From assembly GCA_965233705.1 (NCBI GenBank), contig CBDDTF010000003.1:992001-1056000 (forward strand): DNA of 64,000 nt, written 5' to 3'. The notes below the pieces were generated by a model. It saw only the letters and a program-made list of their open reading frames with translations, was not told the origin of the DNA and ran no database searches. Of the stretch, positions 37,339 through 45,636 are shown piece by piece (positions within the stretch are counted from its first letter, which is position 1; each line of letters begins with the position of its first letter). Position numbers and translations under genes: made by a program. This DNA is from Algihabitans sp965233705 (GTDB taxonomy: Bacteria > Pseudomonadota > Alphaproteobacteria > Kiloniellales > DSM-21159).

Positions 37339-38634
37339 TTACTCGGCGGCGGCCGCAGGCTGGCGGCTGGCCTTGTAGGCCTCGATTCGACGCTCCAGCT
37401 CGGGCCGGAAATGGCGGATGAGCCCCTGGATCGGCCAGGCCGCGGCGTCGCCCAGCGCGCAGATCGTGTGCCCCTCGACCTGATAGGTCACGTCGAGCAG
37501 CAGGTCGATCTCCTCCGGCTCGGCCTGGCCGCGCACCATGCGGTTCATCACCCGGTACATCCAGCCGGTGCCCTCGCGGCAGGGCGTGCACTGACCGCAG
37601 GACTCGTGCATGTAGAAGTGGCTGAAGCGCGTGATCGCCTCGACGATGTCGGTCGACTTGTCCATCACGATCACCGCCGCGGTGCCGAGGCCCGACTTGG
37701 CCTCGCGCAGCGAATCGAAGTCCATCAGGATCTCGTCGCAGACCGGCTTGGGAATGCAGGGCACCGAGGAGCCGCCCGGCACCACGGCCAGCAGGTTGTC
37801 CCAGCCGCCGCGCACGCCGCCGCCGTGCTTTTCGATCAGCTCCTTCAGCGGGATGCCCATCTCCTCCTCGACGTTGCAGGGCGTGTTCACGTGCCCCGAC
37901 AGGGAGAAGATCTTGGTGCCGGCGTTCTTCGGCCGGCCCAGGCCCTTGAACCACTCCGGGCCGCGCCGCAGGATCGTCGGCACCACGGCGATGGTCTCGA
38001 CGTTGTTGACCGTGGTCGGGCAACCGTAGAGGCCGACGGCGGCGGGGAACGGCGGCTTGAGGCGCGGCTGGCCCTTCTTGCCCTCCAGCGACTCCAGCAT
38101 TGCGGTCTCCTCGCCGCAGATGTAGGCGCCGGCGCCGCGCGTCACGTAGACCTCGAAGTCCCAGCCGGAGCCGCAGGCGTTCTTGCCCAGCAGCCCCGCC
38201 TCGCGGGCCTCCTCGATCGCCGCCTCGAGCCGCTGCAGCGGCTCCCAGTATTCGCCGCGGATGTAGATGTAGGCGGCGTTGGCGCCCATGGCGAAGCCCG
38301 AGACCAGGCAGCCTTCGAGCAGGATGTGCGGGTCGCTGCGCAGGATCTCGCGGTCCTTGCAGCTCCCCGGCTCCGACTCGTCGGCGTTGACCACCAGGTA
38401 GTGGGGCCGGCCGTCGCTCTCCTTGGGCATGAAGGACCACTTGAGGCCGGTCGGGAAGCCAGCGCCGCCGCGGCCGCGCAGGTCCGATTCCTTGACCATC
38501 TCGACCAGCTTCTCGCGGCCCAGCGCGATCAGGTCCTTGGTGTTGTCCCAGACGCCGCGCGCCCGCGCGCCCTTCAGGCGCCAGTCGTGCTCGCCGTAGA
38601 GGTTGAGGAAGATGCGGTCCTTGTCCTGCAGCAT
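37339..38634 (-). CDS. nuoF: NADH-quinone oxidoreductase subunit F
   Basis: NADH- and FMN-binding subunit of complex I (431 residues). The nucleotide-binding Gly-rich loop is LRGRGGAGFPTGLKWSF (about residues 54-70), followed by NADESEPGSCKDRE. The C-terminal N3 cluster motif is ESCGQCTPCREGTGW. It lies 13 bases after nuoE. Confidence 0.97.
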   Translation of the reverse strand: MLQDKDRIFLNLYGEHDWRLKGARARGVWDNTKDLIALGREKLVEMVKESDLRGRGGAGFPTGLKWSFMPKESDGRPHYLVVNADESEPGSCKDREILRSDPHILLEGCLVSGFAMGANAAYIYIRGEYWEPLQRLEAAIEEAREAGLLGKNACGSGWDFEVYVTRGAGAYICGEETAMLESLEGKKGQPRLKPPFPAAVGLYGCPTTVNNVETIAVVPTILRRGPEWFKGLGRPKNAGTKIFSLSGHVNTPCNVEEEMGIPLKELIEKHGGGVRGGWDNLLAVVPGGSSVPCIPKPVCDEILMDFDSLREAKSGLGTAAVIVMDKSTDIVEAITRFSHFYMHESCGQCTPCREGTGWMYRVMNRMVRGQAEPEEIDLLLDVTYQVEGHTICALGDAAAWPIQGLIRHFRPELERRIEAYKASRQPAAAAE

Positions 38635-38647
38635 GCTCGGCTCTCCC

Positions 38648-39262
38648 CTACCCGGCGTCGGCCAGCAGCGTGCGCCGCGTCTCGGCCGGCGGCTCGCTTG
38701 ACACGCGGCCGCTCTGCGAGCCGCCCTCGACCGCCTTGCCCTCGCGCAGGGCGCGGATCACCGCCCGCGCGCGCTCCGGCGTCAGGTCCTCGAAGTAGTC
38801 CCGGTCGTTGACCTGGAACATCGGCGCGTTGGCGCAGGCGCCCAGGCACTCGACCTCGGAGACGGTGAAGCGCCCGTCGGCGCTGGTGCCGCCCAGCGTG
38901 TCGACGCCGCACTCCTCCAGGCAGGCCTGGGTGATCTCGTCGGAGCCGCGCAGCCAGCAGGAGGTGGTGCGGCAGACCTGGATGTGGTGCCGGCCCACCG
39001 GCGCCTGGTTGATCATGGTGAAGAAGCTGGCGACCTCGTGCACCCGGATCGGCGCCATGTCGAGGTAGCGCGCCACGTACTCGATCTGGGCGGTGTCCAC
39101 CGAGCCGCCGTTCTGCGCCTGCGCCAGATAGAGCAGCCAGAGCACCGCCGAGGCCTGCCGCCCCTCCGGATAGCGTGCGATGTAGGCGTCGGCCTTCGCC
39201 TTGTTGTCCGCCGTGAACTCGAAGGGGCCGGCGTCCGGCTGGCGGTAGCTTGTCACCTTCAT
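38648..39262 (-). CDS. nuoE: NADH-quinone oxidoreductase subunit E
   Basis: Thioredoxin-like [2Fe-2S] subunit (204 residues). Cluster ligands are the Cys residues of VCRTTSCWLRG and VECLGACANAPMF. The start MKVTSYRQPD overlaps the nuoD stop by four bases; the longer upstream frame lies inside nuoD. The last 30 residues are a variable Ser/Glu/Arg-rich tail. Confidence 0.97.
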   Translation of the reverse strand: MKVTSYRQPDAGPFEFTADNKAKADAYIARYPEGRQASAVLWLLYLAQAQNGGSVDTAQIEYVARYLDMAPIRVHEVASFFTMINQAPVGRHHIQVCRTTSCWLRGSDEITQACLEECGVDTLGGTSADGRFTVSEVECLGACANAPMFQVNDRDYFEDLTPERARAVIRALREGKAVEGGSQSGRVSSEPPAETRRTLLADAG

Positions 39263-40443
39263 CGGTCGACCTCGCCGAAAACAATGTCCATGGAACCGAG
39301 GATTGCGACGGAGTCCGCCAGCATGTGGCCGCGGCAGAGCTCGTCCATCGAGGAGAGGTGGACGAAGCCGGGGGCGCGGATCTTGCAGCGGTACGGCCGG
39401 TTGGAGCCGTCGGAGACCAGGTAGACCGCGAACTCGCCCTTCGGCGCCTCGACGGCCGTGTAGGTCTCGCCCGGCGGCACGTGATAGCCCTCGGTGTAGA
39501 GCTTGAAGTGGTGGATCAGCGCCTCCATCGAGCGCTTCATCTCGGCCCGGCGCGGCGGGCTGACCTTGGTGCTCTCGATCATCACCGGGCCGTCCGGCAT
39601 CTTGTCCAGGCACTGCGCGATGATCTTGAGCGATTGGCGCATCTCCTCGATGCGCACCAGGTAGCGCGCGAAGCAGTCGCCGGTCTTGCCGACCGGCACC
39701 TGGAAGTCGAGCTCTTCGTAGACATCGTAGGGCTGCGACTTGCGCAGGTCCCAGGCGATGCCGGAGCCGCGCAGCATCGGGCCGGAGAAGCCCCAGTCCA
39801 TCGCCTGCTCGGGCGAGACCACGCCGATGTCGACCGTGCGCTGGCGGAAGATGCGGTTCTCGGTCAGCAGCCCTTCCAGATGGTCGATGTGCTCGGGCAG
39901 CCGCTCGCAGAAGGCGCGGATGTCGTCGACCAGGCCGGGTGGCAGGTCCTGATGCACCCCGCCGGGGCGGAAGTAGGCCGCGTGCAGCCGCGCCCCGCAG
40001 ACCCGCTCGTAGAACTCCATCACCTTCTCGCGCTCTTCGAAGGCCCAGAGAATCGGCGTCATGGCGCCGACGTCGATCGCGAAGGTGGCGATGTTGAGCA
40101 GGTGGTTGGCGATGCGCGTCAGTTCGCTGAAGAGCACGCGGATGTACTGGCCGCGCCTGGGCGCCTCGATCCCCAGCAGCCTCTCCGTCGCCAGCGCGAA
40201 GGCATGCTCCTGGTTCATCGGGCTGACGTAGTCCAGGCGGTCGAAATAGGGGATCGCCTGGAGGTAGGTCTTGTACTCGATCAGCTTCTCGGTGCCGCGG
40301 TGCAGCAGGCCGATGTGCGGGTCGGCGCGCTCGACCACCTCGCCGTCCATCTCCAGCACCAGGCGCAGTACGCCGTGCGCCGCCGGATGCTGCGGCCCGA
40401 AGTTGAGGGTGAGCGGCTTGATCTGAACGTCGGTCGCGGTCAC
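39259..40443 (-). CDS. nuoD: NADH-quinone oxidoreductase subunit D
   Basis: 49-kDa-type subunit that forms the quinone site with NuoB (394 residues). It opens with LTLNFGPQHPAAHGVLRL, whose His belongs to the quinone pocket, and includes HRGTEKLIEYKTYLQA and DVGAMTPILWAFEEREK. A GTG start at 40443 is chosen: it overlaps the nuoC stop by four bases (GTGA) and begins the conserved region. No separate NuoC-NuoD fusion here, although the coupling is tight. Confidence 0.96.
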   Translation of the reverse strand: MTATDVQIKPLTLNFGPQHPAAHGVLRLVLEMDGEVVERADPHIGLLHRGTEKLIEYKTYLQAIPYFDRLDYVSPMNQEHAFALATERLLGIEAPRRGQYIRVLFSELTRIANHLLNIATFAIDVGAMTPILWAFEEREKVMEFYERVCGARLHAAYFRPGGVHQDLPPGLVDDIRAFCERLPEHIDHLEGLLTENRIFRQRTVDIGVVSPEQAMDWGFSGPMLRGSGIAWDLRKSQPYDVYEELDFQVPVGKTGDCFARYLVRIEEMRQSLKIIAQCLDKMPDGPVMIESTKVSPPRRAEMKRSMEALIHHFKLYTEGYHVPPGETYTAVEAPKGEFAVYLVSDGSNRPYRCKIRAPGFVHLSSMDELCRGHMLADSVAILGSMDIVFGEVDR

Positions 40444-41084
40444 GCCTTGCCCTCCGCGGCTGCCGGCTTGGCCTCGGCCTTCTCGTCGCCGGGCAGGACC
40501 TCCTGCATGCCCTCCCAGGGCGAGGCGAAGTCGAAGGTGCGGAACTCCTGGGTCAGCTTCACCGGCTCGTAGACCACGCGTTTCTGATCCTCGTCGTAGC
40601 GGACCTCGACATAGCCGGTCAGCGGGAAGTCCTTGCGCAGCGGATGCCCCTCGAAGCCGTAGTCGGTCAGGATCCGGCGCAGGTCGGGATGCTCGCCGAA
40701 GAAGACGCCGAACAGGTCCCAGACCTCGCGCTCCAGCCAGGTCGCGGCGCTGAACACCCCGGTGGCGGAGGGCACGATCGTCTCCTCGTCGGCCGCCAGC
40801 TTCACCCGCAGGCGCTGATTGTGCTTGAGCGACAGCAGGTTGTAGACGATCTCGAAGCGCTTCTGCCGGTCGGGAAAGTCCACCGCGGTGATGTCGACGA
40901 GCTGCTTGAACAGCAGGTTCTGGTCGTCGCGCAGTTGGGTCAGCAGGGTCAGGAGCTGAGCGGGCTCGGTCCACACGATCAGCTCGTCGCGGACGGATTC
41001 GATCTCCGTCACGGACTCGCCGGCCGCGCCGGACACGTAGTCGGCAAGCTCCTGAAGCGCCGAGGGAAGCGCTGCGGTCATCAT
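40440..41084 (-). CDS. nuoC: NADH-quinone oxidoreductase subunit C
   Basis: 30-kDa-type peripheral subunit (214 residues). The signature is EREVWDLFGVFFGEHPDLRR followed by ILTDYGFEGHPLRKDFPLTG. The C-terminus has an Ala/Lys/Glu-rich tail. Two ATG codons are adjacent; the second (41081) has better spacing from the GGAG site. Confidence 0.96.
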   Translation of the reverse strand: MMTAALPSALQELADYVSGAAGESVTEIESVRDELIVWTEPAQLLTLLTQLRDDQNLLFKQLVDITAVDFPDRQKRFEIVYNLLSLKHNQRLRVKLAADEETIVPSATGVFSAATWLEREVWDLFGVFFGEHPDLRRILTDYGFEGHPLRKDFPLTGYVEVRYDEDQKRVVYEPVKLTQEFRTFDFASPWEGMQEVLPGDEKAEAKPAAAEGKA

Positions 41085-41121
41085 CTCTCCTTCGCGGCTG
41101 CGTCGCCGCCGACCCTGCGGG

Positions 41122-41661
41122 TCAGCGCACGATCGCGGCCTCGCGCTTGATCTTCTTCTGCAGTTGCAGGACGCCGTAGAGCAGGGCTTCCGCGGTCGGC
41201 GGGCAGCCCGGCACGTAGACGTCGACCGGTACCACGCGGTCGCAGCCGCGCACCACCGAATAGCTGTAGTGGTAATAGCCGCCGCCGTTGGCGCAGGACC
41301 CCATGGAGATGACCCAGCGCGGCTCGGGCATCTGGTCGTACACCTTGCGCAGCGCCGGGGCCATCTTGTTGCACAGCGTACCGGCCACGATCATCACGTC
41401 GGATTGCCGCGGGCTCGGCCGGAACACTGCGCCGAAGCGGTCCAGGTCGTAGCGGCTGCAGGCGGTGTGCATCATCTCCACCGCGCAGCAGGCCAGGCCG
41501 AAGGTCATCGGCCAGAGCGAACCGGACTGCGCCCAGGCGGCCAGCTTGTCCAGGTTGGCGACGAGGAAGCCCTTGTCCTGCAGCTCGCTCGTCGCCCGCT
41601 TCAGGATCTGGTCCTGCGCCGCGCCGCGCGGAAGCGGCTGGTCGACACCGATCACTCCCAT
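41122..41661 (-). CDS. nuoB: NADH-quinone oxidoreductase subunit B
   Basis: Holds cluster N2, the last electron donor to quinone (179 residues). Ligand motifs are GLACCAVEMMH, ISMGSCANGGGYY and VPGCPPTAEALLYG. The start MGVIGVDQPL overlaps nuoA by 10 bases; the long upstream frame is spacer and nuoA antisense-frame sequence. Confidence 0.97.
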   Translation of the reverse strand: MGVIGVDQPLPRGAAQDQILKRATSELQDKGFLVANLDKLAAWAQSGSLWPMTFGLACCAVEMMHTACSRYDLDRFGAVFRPSPRQSDVMIVAGTLCNKMAPALRKVYDQMPEPRWVISMGSCANGGGYYHYSYSVVRGCDRVVPVDVYVPGCPPTAEALLYGVLQLQKKIKREAAIVR

Positions 41662-42017
41662 TCCAGCGCTCCCTTCTTCCATTCGTAGATGAAGCCGATG
41701 GTCAGCAGGCCGAGGAACACCACCATCGACCAGAAGCCGAAGACCCCGATCTCCCCGAGCGAGATGGCCCAGGGGAACAGGAAGGCGACCTCCAGGTCGA
41801 AGATGATGAACAGGATGGCGACGAGGTAGAAGCGCACGTCGAACTTGCTGCGCGCGTCGTCGAAGGCCTCGAAGCCGCACTCGTAGGCCGACACCTTCTC
41901 GCTGTCCGGACGCTGCCGGGCGACCACGTAGGAGGCCACCACGATGACCAGGGCCAGGCCGAGCGCGATCCCGATGAACAGGAGAATCGGCAGGTATTCG
42001 ATCAGAAGCTCTTCCAT
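41652..42017 (-). CDS. nuoA: NADH-quinone oxidoreductase subunit A
   Basis: Small membrane subunit, first gene of the 14-gene nuo operon (121 residues, three helices). Conserved loop: EKVSAYECGFEAFDDARSKF, with the quinone-loop Cys, then FYLVAILFIIFDLEVAFLFP. The start MEELLIEYLPILLFIG is chosen over an Arg-rich in-frame extension that lies in the leader. Confidence 0.97.
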   Translation of the reverse strand: MEELLIEYLPILLFIGIALGLALVIVVASYVVARQRPDSEKVSAYECGFEAFDDARSKFDVRFYLVAILFIIFDLEVAFLFPWAISLGEIGVFGFWSMVVFLGLLTIGFIYEWKKGALEWE

Positions 42018-42481
42018 GATCACTCGCCGCTGAGGTGGGGCGGCGGCACCCTGTGCCGATCCGCCTCGGGCCGCGTCCTGCCGCGCCCAACCCTTTCCGG
42101 CTGGGCCCTCGGACAGGGCTCGGCGCGGCCCGCGTCGTGGGGCGCAATATAGAGAGGTGGCCGTGCGAGGGAAAGGACGCAATGTCGCAGCGCGACAACG
42201 CGCCAAGTGCTTTTACCAAAAGGACTTTCTTCCGCCGTTCCCGGCTTTTCGACCGGAGGGAATCTAGGGACTCTCGCCCGCGGCGCGCGCCGCGGCCCTG
42301 CAGCGCAATGCGAGGCGCGGCCGCCGGGCCAAGCCGCCGGGACACCCGGCCCGACCTGTGACCTGCGTAATTCCCCGTAGATCGCGGCCCCGTCAAGGTG
42401 CTGTGAAATGCGCTAGGCTGACCGGACAAGCAAACACTGTTCCGTCTGGAGACGGACTCGGGAGACGCCGGGAAGCGCCCC
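42018..42481. other. Spacer upstream of nuoA
   Basis: 464 bases between divergent nuoA and a small plus-strand ORF. It includes a predicted minus-strand promoter for nuo and about 300 bases in which I see nothing else assignable. Confidence 0.7.
42147..42175 (-). promoter_or_regulatory. Predicted promoter of the nuo operon
   Basis: On the minus strand: -10 CTATAT (42152-42147), an exact match to the alphaproteobacterial consensus, 17 bases after a weak -35 CTTTCC (42175-42170). The leader to nuoA would be about 120 bases. Confidence 0.45.
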
Positions 42482-42673
42482 ATGGCTCACGGGCGACGCA
42501 AGAGCACCATCGAGGTCGTCAAGGTGGCCCGAGGCCCGGAGAACACCGTGCAGATCGACGTACGGGTGACGGTCGATTCGCGCCGCCTGATCGACGTCAC
42601 GGCCGAGCTGCTGCGGCTCGGCGTCGCCAACCTGCAGGACCTGCGCGACAAGATCGATCCGGACGAGAGCTAG
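42482..42673 (+). CDS. Small protein of unknown function (63 residues)
   Basis: Codon use is strongly biased to G/C in third positions, as in neighbouring genes, which supports a real gene. The product starts MAHGRRKSTIEVVKVARGPE, continues with a short beta-like stretch (TVQIDVRVTVDSRRLIDVT) and ends in a charged helix (LQDLRDKIDPDE). No cysteine, no signal peptide, no membrane segment. A GGGAAG-like site precedes the ATG. Its position between the nuo leader and tRNA-Asp says nothing clear about function. I do not recognise a family. Confidence 0.65.
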   Translation: MAHGRRKSTIEVVKVARGPENTVQIDVRVTVDSRRLIDVTAELLRLGVANLQDLRDKIDPDES

Positions 42674-42817
42674 GGCGATTTGCCGCCGCCGGGCCGGCGA
42701 GCGCGATGCCCGAGCGGCGGACCCGCCATAGCGGGTCCCACTGGGTCGCAAACCGCCCTAGGCGGCGCGATACGGTCACAAGCTGCGCCAGCCATGCGTC
42801 GCGTGGGCCCGAACGCG

Positions 42818-42842
42818 AAAAGGCCGCCTTGACGGCGGCCTT
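42818..42842 (-). terminator. Rho-independent terminator of tRNA-Asp
   Basis: 9-bp perfect stem (42820-42828 with 42834-42842), 5-base loop, followed on the minus strand by TTTT overlapping the stem base. It lies 14 bases beyond the tRNA 3' end. Confidence 0.85.
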
Positions 42843-42855
42843 CCGAAACTCGACG

Positions 42856-42932
42856 TGGCGGGAGTGACGGGACTCGAACCCGCGGCCTCTGGCGTGACAG
42901 GCCAGCGCTCTAACCGACTGAGCTACACCCCC
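42856..42932 (-). tRNA. tRNA-Asp (anticodon GTC)
   Basis: 77 bases including an encoded CCA. Acceptor stem GGGGGTG pairs with CACTCCC (one G-U); anticodon loop CTGTCAC with anticodon GTC; T-loop TTCGAGT; D-arm AGCTCAGTCGGTTAGAG. Flanked by its own promoter and terminator. Confidence 0.97.
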
Positions 42933-42950
42933 GTTGCGTCGGAGGCCGCG

Positions 42951-42979
42951 TATGTACGCCGCGGCCGGTGGGCTGTCAA
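42951..42979 (-). promoter_or_regulatory. Promoter of tRNA-Asp
   Basis: On the minus strand: -35 TTGACA (42979-42974, exact consensus), 17-base spacer, -10 TACATA (42956-42951). The predicted start is about 12 bases before the mature tRNA. Confidence 0.75.
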
Positions 42980-43004
42980 GGCACCAAACGCGGCTTTCGT
43001 CACG

Positions 43005-43883
43005 CTACTGCAAAAGCAGCAGCAAAGCGGGCGTCACGGCCAGGGCCATCAGGGTCGAAACGATCACAGCGCCGGCCACCTCGGCCGAGGCGCGGCCGAA
43101 TCGCTCAGCGAAAAGATAGCTGTAGACCGCCACCGGCATGGCGCACTGCAGGACCAGCGCCCCGGTCGCCGTCGGCCCCAGGGCGAAGGCCCAGGCGACC
43201 GCCAGGCCGGTCCCCGCCCCCACCCCGAGTCGCAGCAGGCTGAGCAGCGCCGCGCGGCCGAATCGGCGCAGCGGCAGCCGCGCCAGGGAGACGCCCAGCG
43301 CCAGCAGCATCAGCGGGATCGTCAGGTTGCCCAGCAGCTCGACCGTCCGGCCCAGCACCACCGGCAGCCGCAGGTCCAGCAGCACCAGCAGGATTCCCAC
43401 CGCGAGCGCCGGGAGAATCGGCAGGGTCAGCAGCTCGCGCGGGCGAAAGGCGCCACGCGCCACGCTGACCCCGACGGTAAAGTGACCGACGGCGGCGAAG
43501 GAGAAGACCACGATGGCGAAGGCCAGCCCCTCCGGACCGAAGGCGAAGAGGACCAGCGGCAGGCCCATGTTGCCGGTGTTGGGAAAGGTCAGCGCCGGCA
43601 GGAAGTCGCGCGGGTCGAGTCGCAGCGCCCGCAGCGCCGCCCAGGCGGCCAGCCCCATGACCAGGAAGGCGACCAGGCTCGCCAGCGCCATCTGGGCGAA
43701 GGCGCCGGGCTCCGGGCGCACCTGGTCGAAGGTTGCGACCAGCAGACTGGGCGTGCCGATGTACATCACCAACTGGGTGACGAAAGCGTTGTCGAAGGCC
43801 CGCCCCATGCGGGCCCAGGCATAGCCGGCGCCGATGCAGAGGAAGACCGGCAGGACGATTTCGAGAAGCTGCACCACGATCAT
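43005..43883 (-). CDS. AEC-family transporter (auxin efflux carrier type)
   Basis: A 292-residue inner-membrane protein with ten hydrophobic segments in two halves. The N-half motif LTFPNTGNMGLPLVLFAFGP, with its Asn-Pro/Asn-Thr-Gly-Asn pattern, and the C-half stretch LVLQCAMPVAVYSYLFAERFG are typical of the AEC family in bacteria (malonate, malate or other anion permeases). Substrate unknown. It lies between tRNA-Asp and a divergent flavin reductase gene; both interrupt the usual tRNA-Val to tRNA-Asp neighbourhood. Confidence 0.9.
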   Translation of the reverse strand: MIVVQLLEIVLPVFLCIGAGYAWARMGRAFDNAFVTQLVMYIGTPSLLVATFDQVRPEPGAFAQMALASLVAFLVMGLAAWAALRALRLDPRDFLPALTFPNTGNMGLPLVLFAFGPEGLAFAIVVFSFAAVGHFTVGVSVARGAFRPRELLTLPILPALAVGILLVLLDLRLPVVLGRTVELLGNLTIPLMLLALGVSLARLPLRRFGRAALLSLLRLGVGAGTGLAVAWAFALGPTATGALVLQCAMPVAVYSYLFAERFGRASAEVAGAVIVSTLMALAVTPALLLLLQ

Positions 43884-43994
43884 GGGCGGCTGTCATAGGC
43901 CAAGCCCCGAGGCTTGACCAGCGCGCGCGGCACAGGTCAGTTGCCTGTCCCCGGCGCCGCGGCGCCCGTTCACGTCGTGGGAGACTCCGCAGCG

Positions 43995-44630
43995 ATGTTC
44001 TTCGAACCCGGCCAGCACAAGGCCCAGGGCCTGTCCCGCAATCCCTTCAAGGCGTTGGTCGCCCCCCGCCCGATCGCCTGGATCACCAGCCTGTCGGCCG
44101 AGGGCATCGTCAACGTCGCGCCCTACAGCTTCTACAACGCCGTGGCCGACCAGCCGCCGATCGTCTACTTCGCGCCGACCGGCCCGAGCCGGGCGGAGGG
44201 CGTCAAGGACTCCCAGCGCAACGCCGAGCAGACCGGGGAGTTCGTGATCAACGTCGCGACCTGGGCTCTGCGCGAGAAGATGAACGAGACCTCCGCCGCG
44301 CTGCCGCCCGACGTCAGCGAGGCCGAGGTGGCGGGGCTGAAGCTGGCGGCGTGCGAGACGGTCAAGCCGCCGCGCCTGGCCGAGTCGCCCGTCGCGCTGG
44401 AATGCCGCTACCTGCAGACGCTGGAGTTCCCGGCCGAGGGCAACATGCGGGGCAACTTCGTGGTGTTCGGCCAGGTCGTCGGCATCCACCTGGCCGACGC
44501 GATCGTCACCGACGCCGGCCGCGTCGACCCCACGCGCTACAAGCCGCTGGCGCGGCTCGGCTACATGGACTACGCGGTGGTGGATGCCGTCTTCGCCCTG
44601 CAGCGGCCGGGCGGCGCGCAGAGGCCCTGA
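43995..44630 (+). CDS. Flavin reductase-like FMN-binding protein
   Basis: A 211-residue member of the flavin reductase (DIM6/NTAB) family. The FMN-binding split-barrel motifs are VAPRPIAWITSLSAEGIVNV and APYSFYNAVADQPPIVYFAP, followed by EFVINVATWALREKMNET. The ATG at 43995 starts the conserved region; the 27 in-frame residues upstream are spacer-like. Partner enzyme and substrate are unknown, and no oxygenase gene is adjacent. Confidence 0.88.
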   Translation: MFFEPGQHKAQGLSRNPFKALVAPRPIAWITSLSAEGIVNVAPYSFYNAVADQPPIVYFAPTGPSRAEGVKDSQRNAEQTGEFVINVATWALREKMNETSAALPPDVSEAEVAGLKLAACETVKPPRLAESPVALECRYLQTLEFPAEGNMRGNFVVFGQVVGIHLADAIVTDAGRVDPTRYKPLARLGYMDYAVVDAVFALQRPGGAQRP

Positions 44631-44671
44631 GCCGGGCGCCCAGGCCTGGATGGCCAGCCCTGGATGCCCAA

Positions 44672-44698
44672 GACCTGGACACCCGGACCTGGACACCC
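44672..44698. repeat. 14-bp tandem repeat (about 1.9 copies)
   Basis: Unit gacctggacacccg at 44672-44685, repeated at 44686-44698, in the 100-base spacer between the flavin reductase stop and the tRNA-Val 3' end. Shorter related pieces (cctggatg) lie just before it. Confidence 0.8.
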
Positions 44699-44730
44699 TC
44701 CCTGCCCCGGCGGCGGCCCGCAGAGAGAGC

Positions 44731-44806
44731 TGGTGGGCGGTGACAGGTTCGAACTGCCGACCTTCCGGGTGTAAACCGGATGCTCTTCCAGCTGAGCTAA
44801 CCGCCC
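44731..44806 (-). tRNA. tRNA-Val (anticodon TAC)
   Basis: 76 bases with encoded CCA. Acceptor GGGCGGT pairs with ACCGCCC; anticodon stem TCCGG/CCGGA closes loop TTTACAC, anticodon TAC; T-arm GGCAGTTCGAACCTGTC; D-arm AGCTCAGCTGGAAGAGC. Confidence 0.97.
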
Positions 44807-44820
44807 GCGCGCCGGGCCGC

Positions 44821-44863
44821 CAGGGCCTGCCGATTTAAAACCCAGGGCCTGCCGATTTAAAAC
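44821..44863. repeat. Tandem 21-bp repeat (period 22) upstream of tRNA-Val
   Basis: Two exact 21-base copies, 44821-44841 and 44843-44863, one base apart. Each carries the AT-rich core TTTAAA, which on the minus strand could serve as a -10 element for tRNA-Val, with CTTTCC further upstream as a possible -35. Confidence 0.9.
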
Positions 44864-44944
44864 AAAGAGTGCGGCCTTGGGAAAGCCTTGCGCGGCGCCT
44901 GCGCCGCGCCCGAGCGCGCCACGCCGCCGACCTGCCGCCACCGC

Positions 44945-44984
44945 AAAAACGAAGCGGCGGACCGCTCTCGCGTGGTCCGCCGCT
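44945..44984 (-). terminator. Rho-independent terminator of the HU gene
   Basis: 11-bp perfect stem (44953-44963 with 44974-44984), 10-base loop, followed on the minus strand by TCG and five T. It lies about 80 bases past the HU stop codon. Confidence 0.88.
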
Positions 44985-45063
44985 CTCGTCTCGCTTGGCG
45001 TGGCGCAGCTGGCGGCGATGACCCGCACACGCCGCCGCGCGCCGTAAAGGACGAAAGGTCCGC

Positions 45064-45336
45064 CTAGTTGACGGAGTCCTTCAGACCCTTGCCGGCCTTG
45101 AACTTCACCTGCTTGGAGGCAGGAATCTGGATCTTCTCGCCGGTGCGGGGGTTGCGCCCCTCGCTCGCCGCACGCTGAGCCACGGCGAAGTTGCCGAAGC
45201 CCATGAGGCGAACCTCGTCGCCCTGCTTCAGGGCGCCACTGATCGCGTCGAAAACCGCGTTCACGGCCTTTTCGCTGTCGGCCTTGGAGAGGCCGGCATC
45301 GTCGGCCACCGCGGCAATGAGTTCGTTCTTGTTCAC
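45064..45336 (-). CDS. hupB: DNA-binding protein HU
   Basis: Nucleoid protein, 90 residues, standard HU length. Opens NKNELIAAVADDAGLSKADSE, has the dimer core GDEVRLMGFGNFAVAQRAA, the DNA-arm GRNPRTGEKIQIPASK and KFKAGKGLKD. The start is a GTG at 45336, eight bases after a strong GGAGGGG site; no upstream ATG is reasonable. Transcription probably starts in the 300-base spacer after lon. Confidence 0.97.
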   Translation of the reverse strand: MNKNELIAAVADDAGLSKADSEKAVNAVFDAISGALKQGDEVRLMGFGNFAVAQRAASEGRNPRTGEKIQIPASKQVKFKAGKGLKDSVN

Positions 45337-45370
45337 GCTGAACCCCCCTCCGGAAATGGAAAGATAGCTT

Positions 45371-45385
45371 CGAACGGGTCGTTCG
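45371..45385. promoter_or_regulatory. Perfect inverted repeat upstream of HU
   Basis: CGAACG-GGT-CGTTCG, 35 bases before the HU start, between sequences that could serve as -35 and -10 elements on the minus strand. A possible operator; the binding protein is unknown. Confidence 0.4.
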
Positions 45386-45575
45386 TAAGGCCTGGACAAT
45401 AACCACGCGCTGTTTCGGGCGTCAATGTGGAAAGGCCGCGAAAAGCCAGGAATCGAGCGGTTTTTCGGCTGATTCAGGCGGGTCGGACAGCGGTTTCGAA
45501 GCCCGCCAAAGCCCCCCTCCGCCGGCGCTCTCCCCAAGGGTTGTGGGCGGCGGCGAGTTCGGTCGCCGCGGCTGC

Positions 45576-45606
45576 AAAAACGAGGGGCCGCCGCAGCGAC
45601 CCCTCG
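45576..45606 (-). terminator. Rho-independent terminator of lon
   Basis: 7-bp GC-rich stem (45581-45587 with 45600-45606) with a 12-base loop, followed on the minus strand by five T (45580-45576). It starts about 30 bases after the lon stop. Confidence 0.85.
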
Positions 45607-45636
45607 CAAAAAACCGCGTCTCGCGCCGCTGCGACC

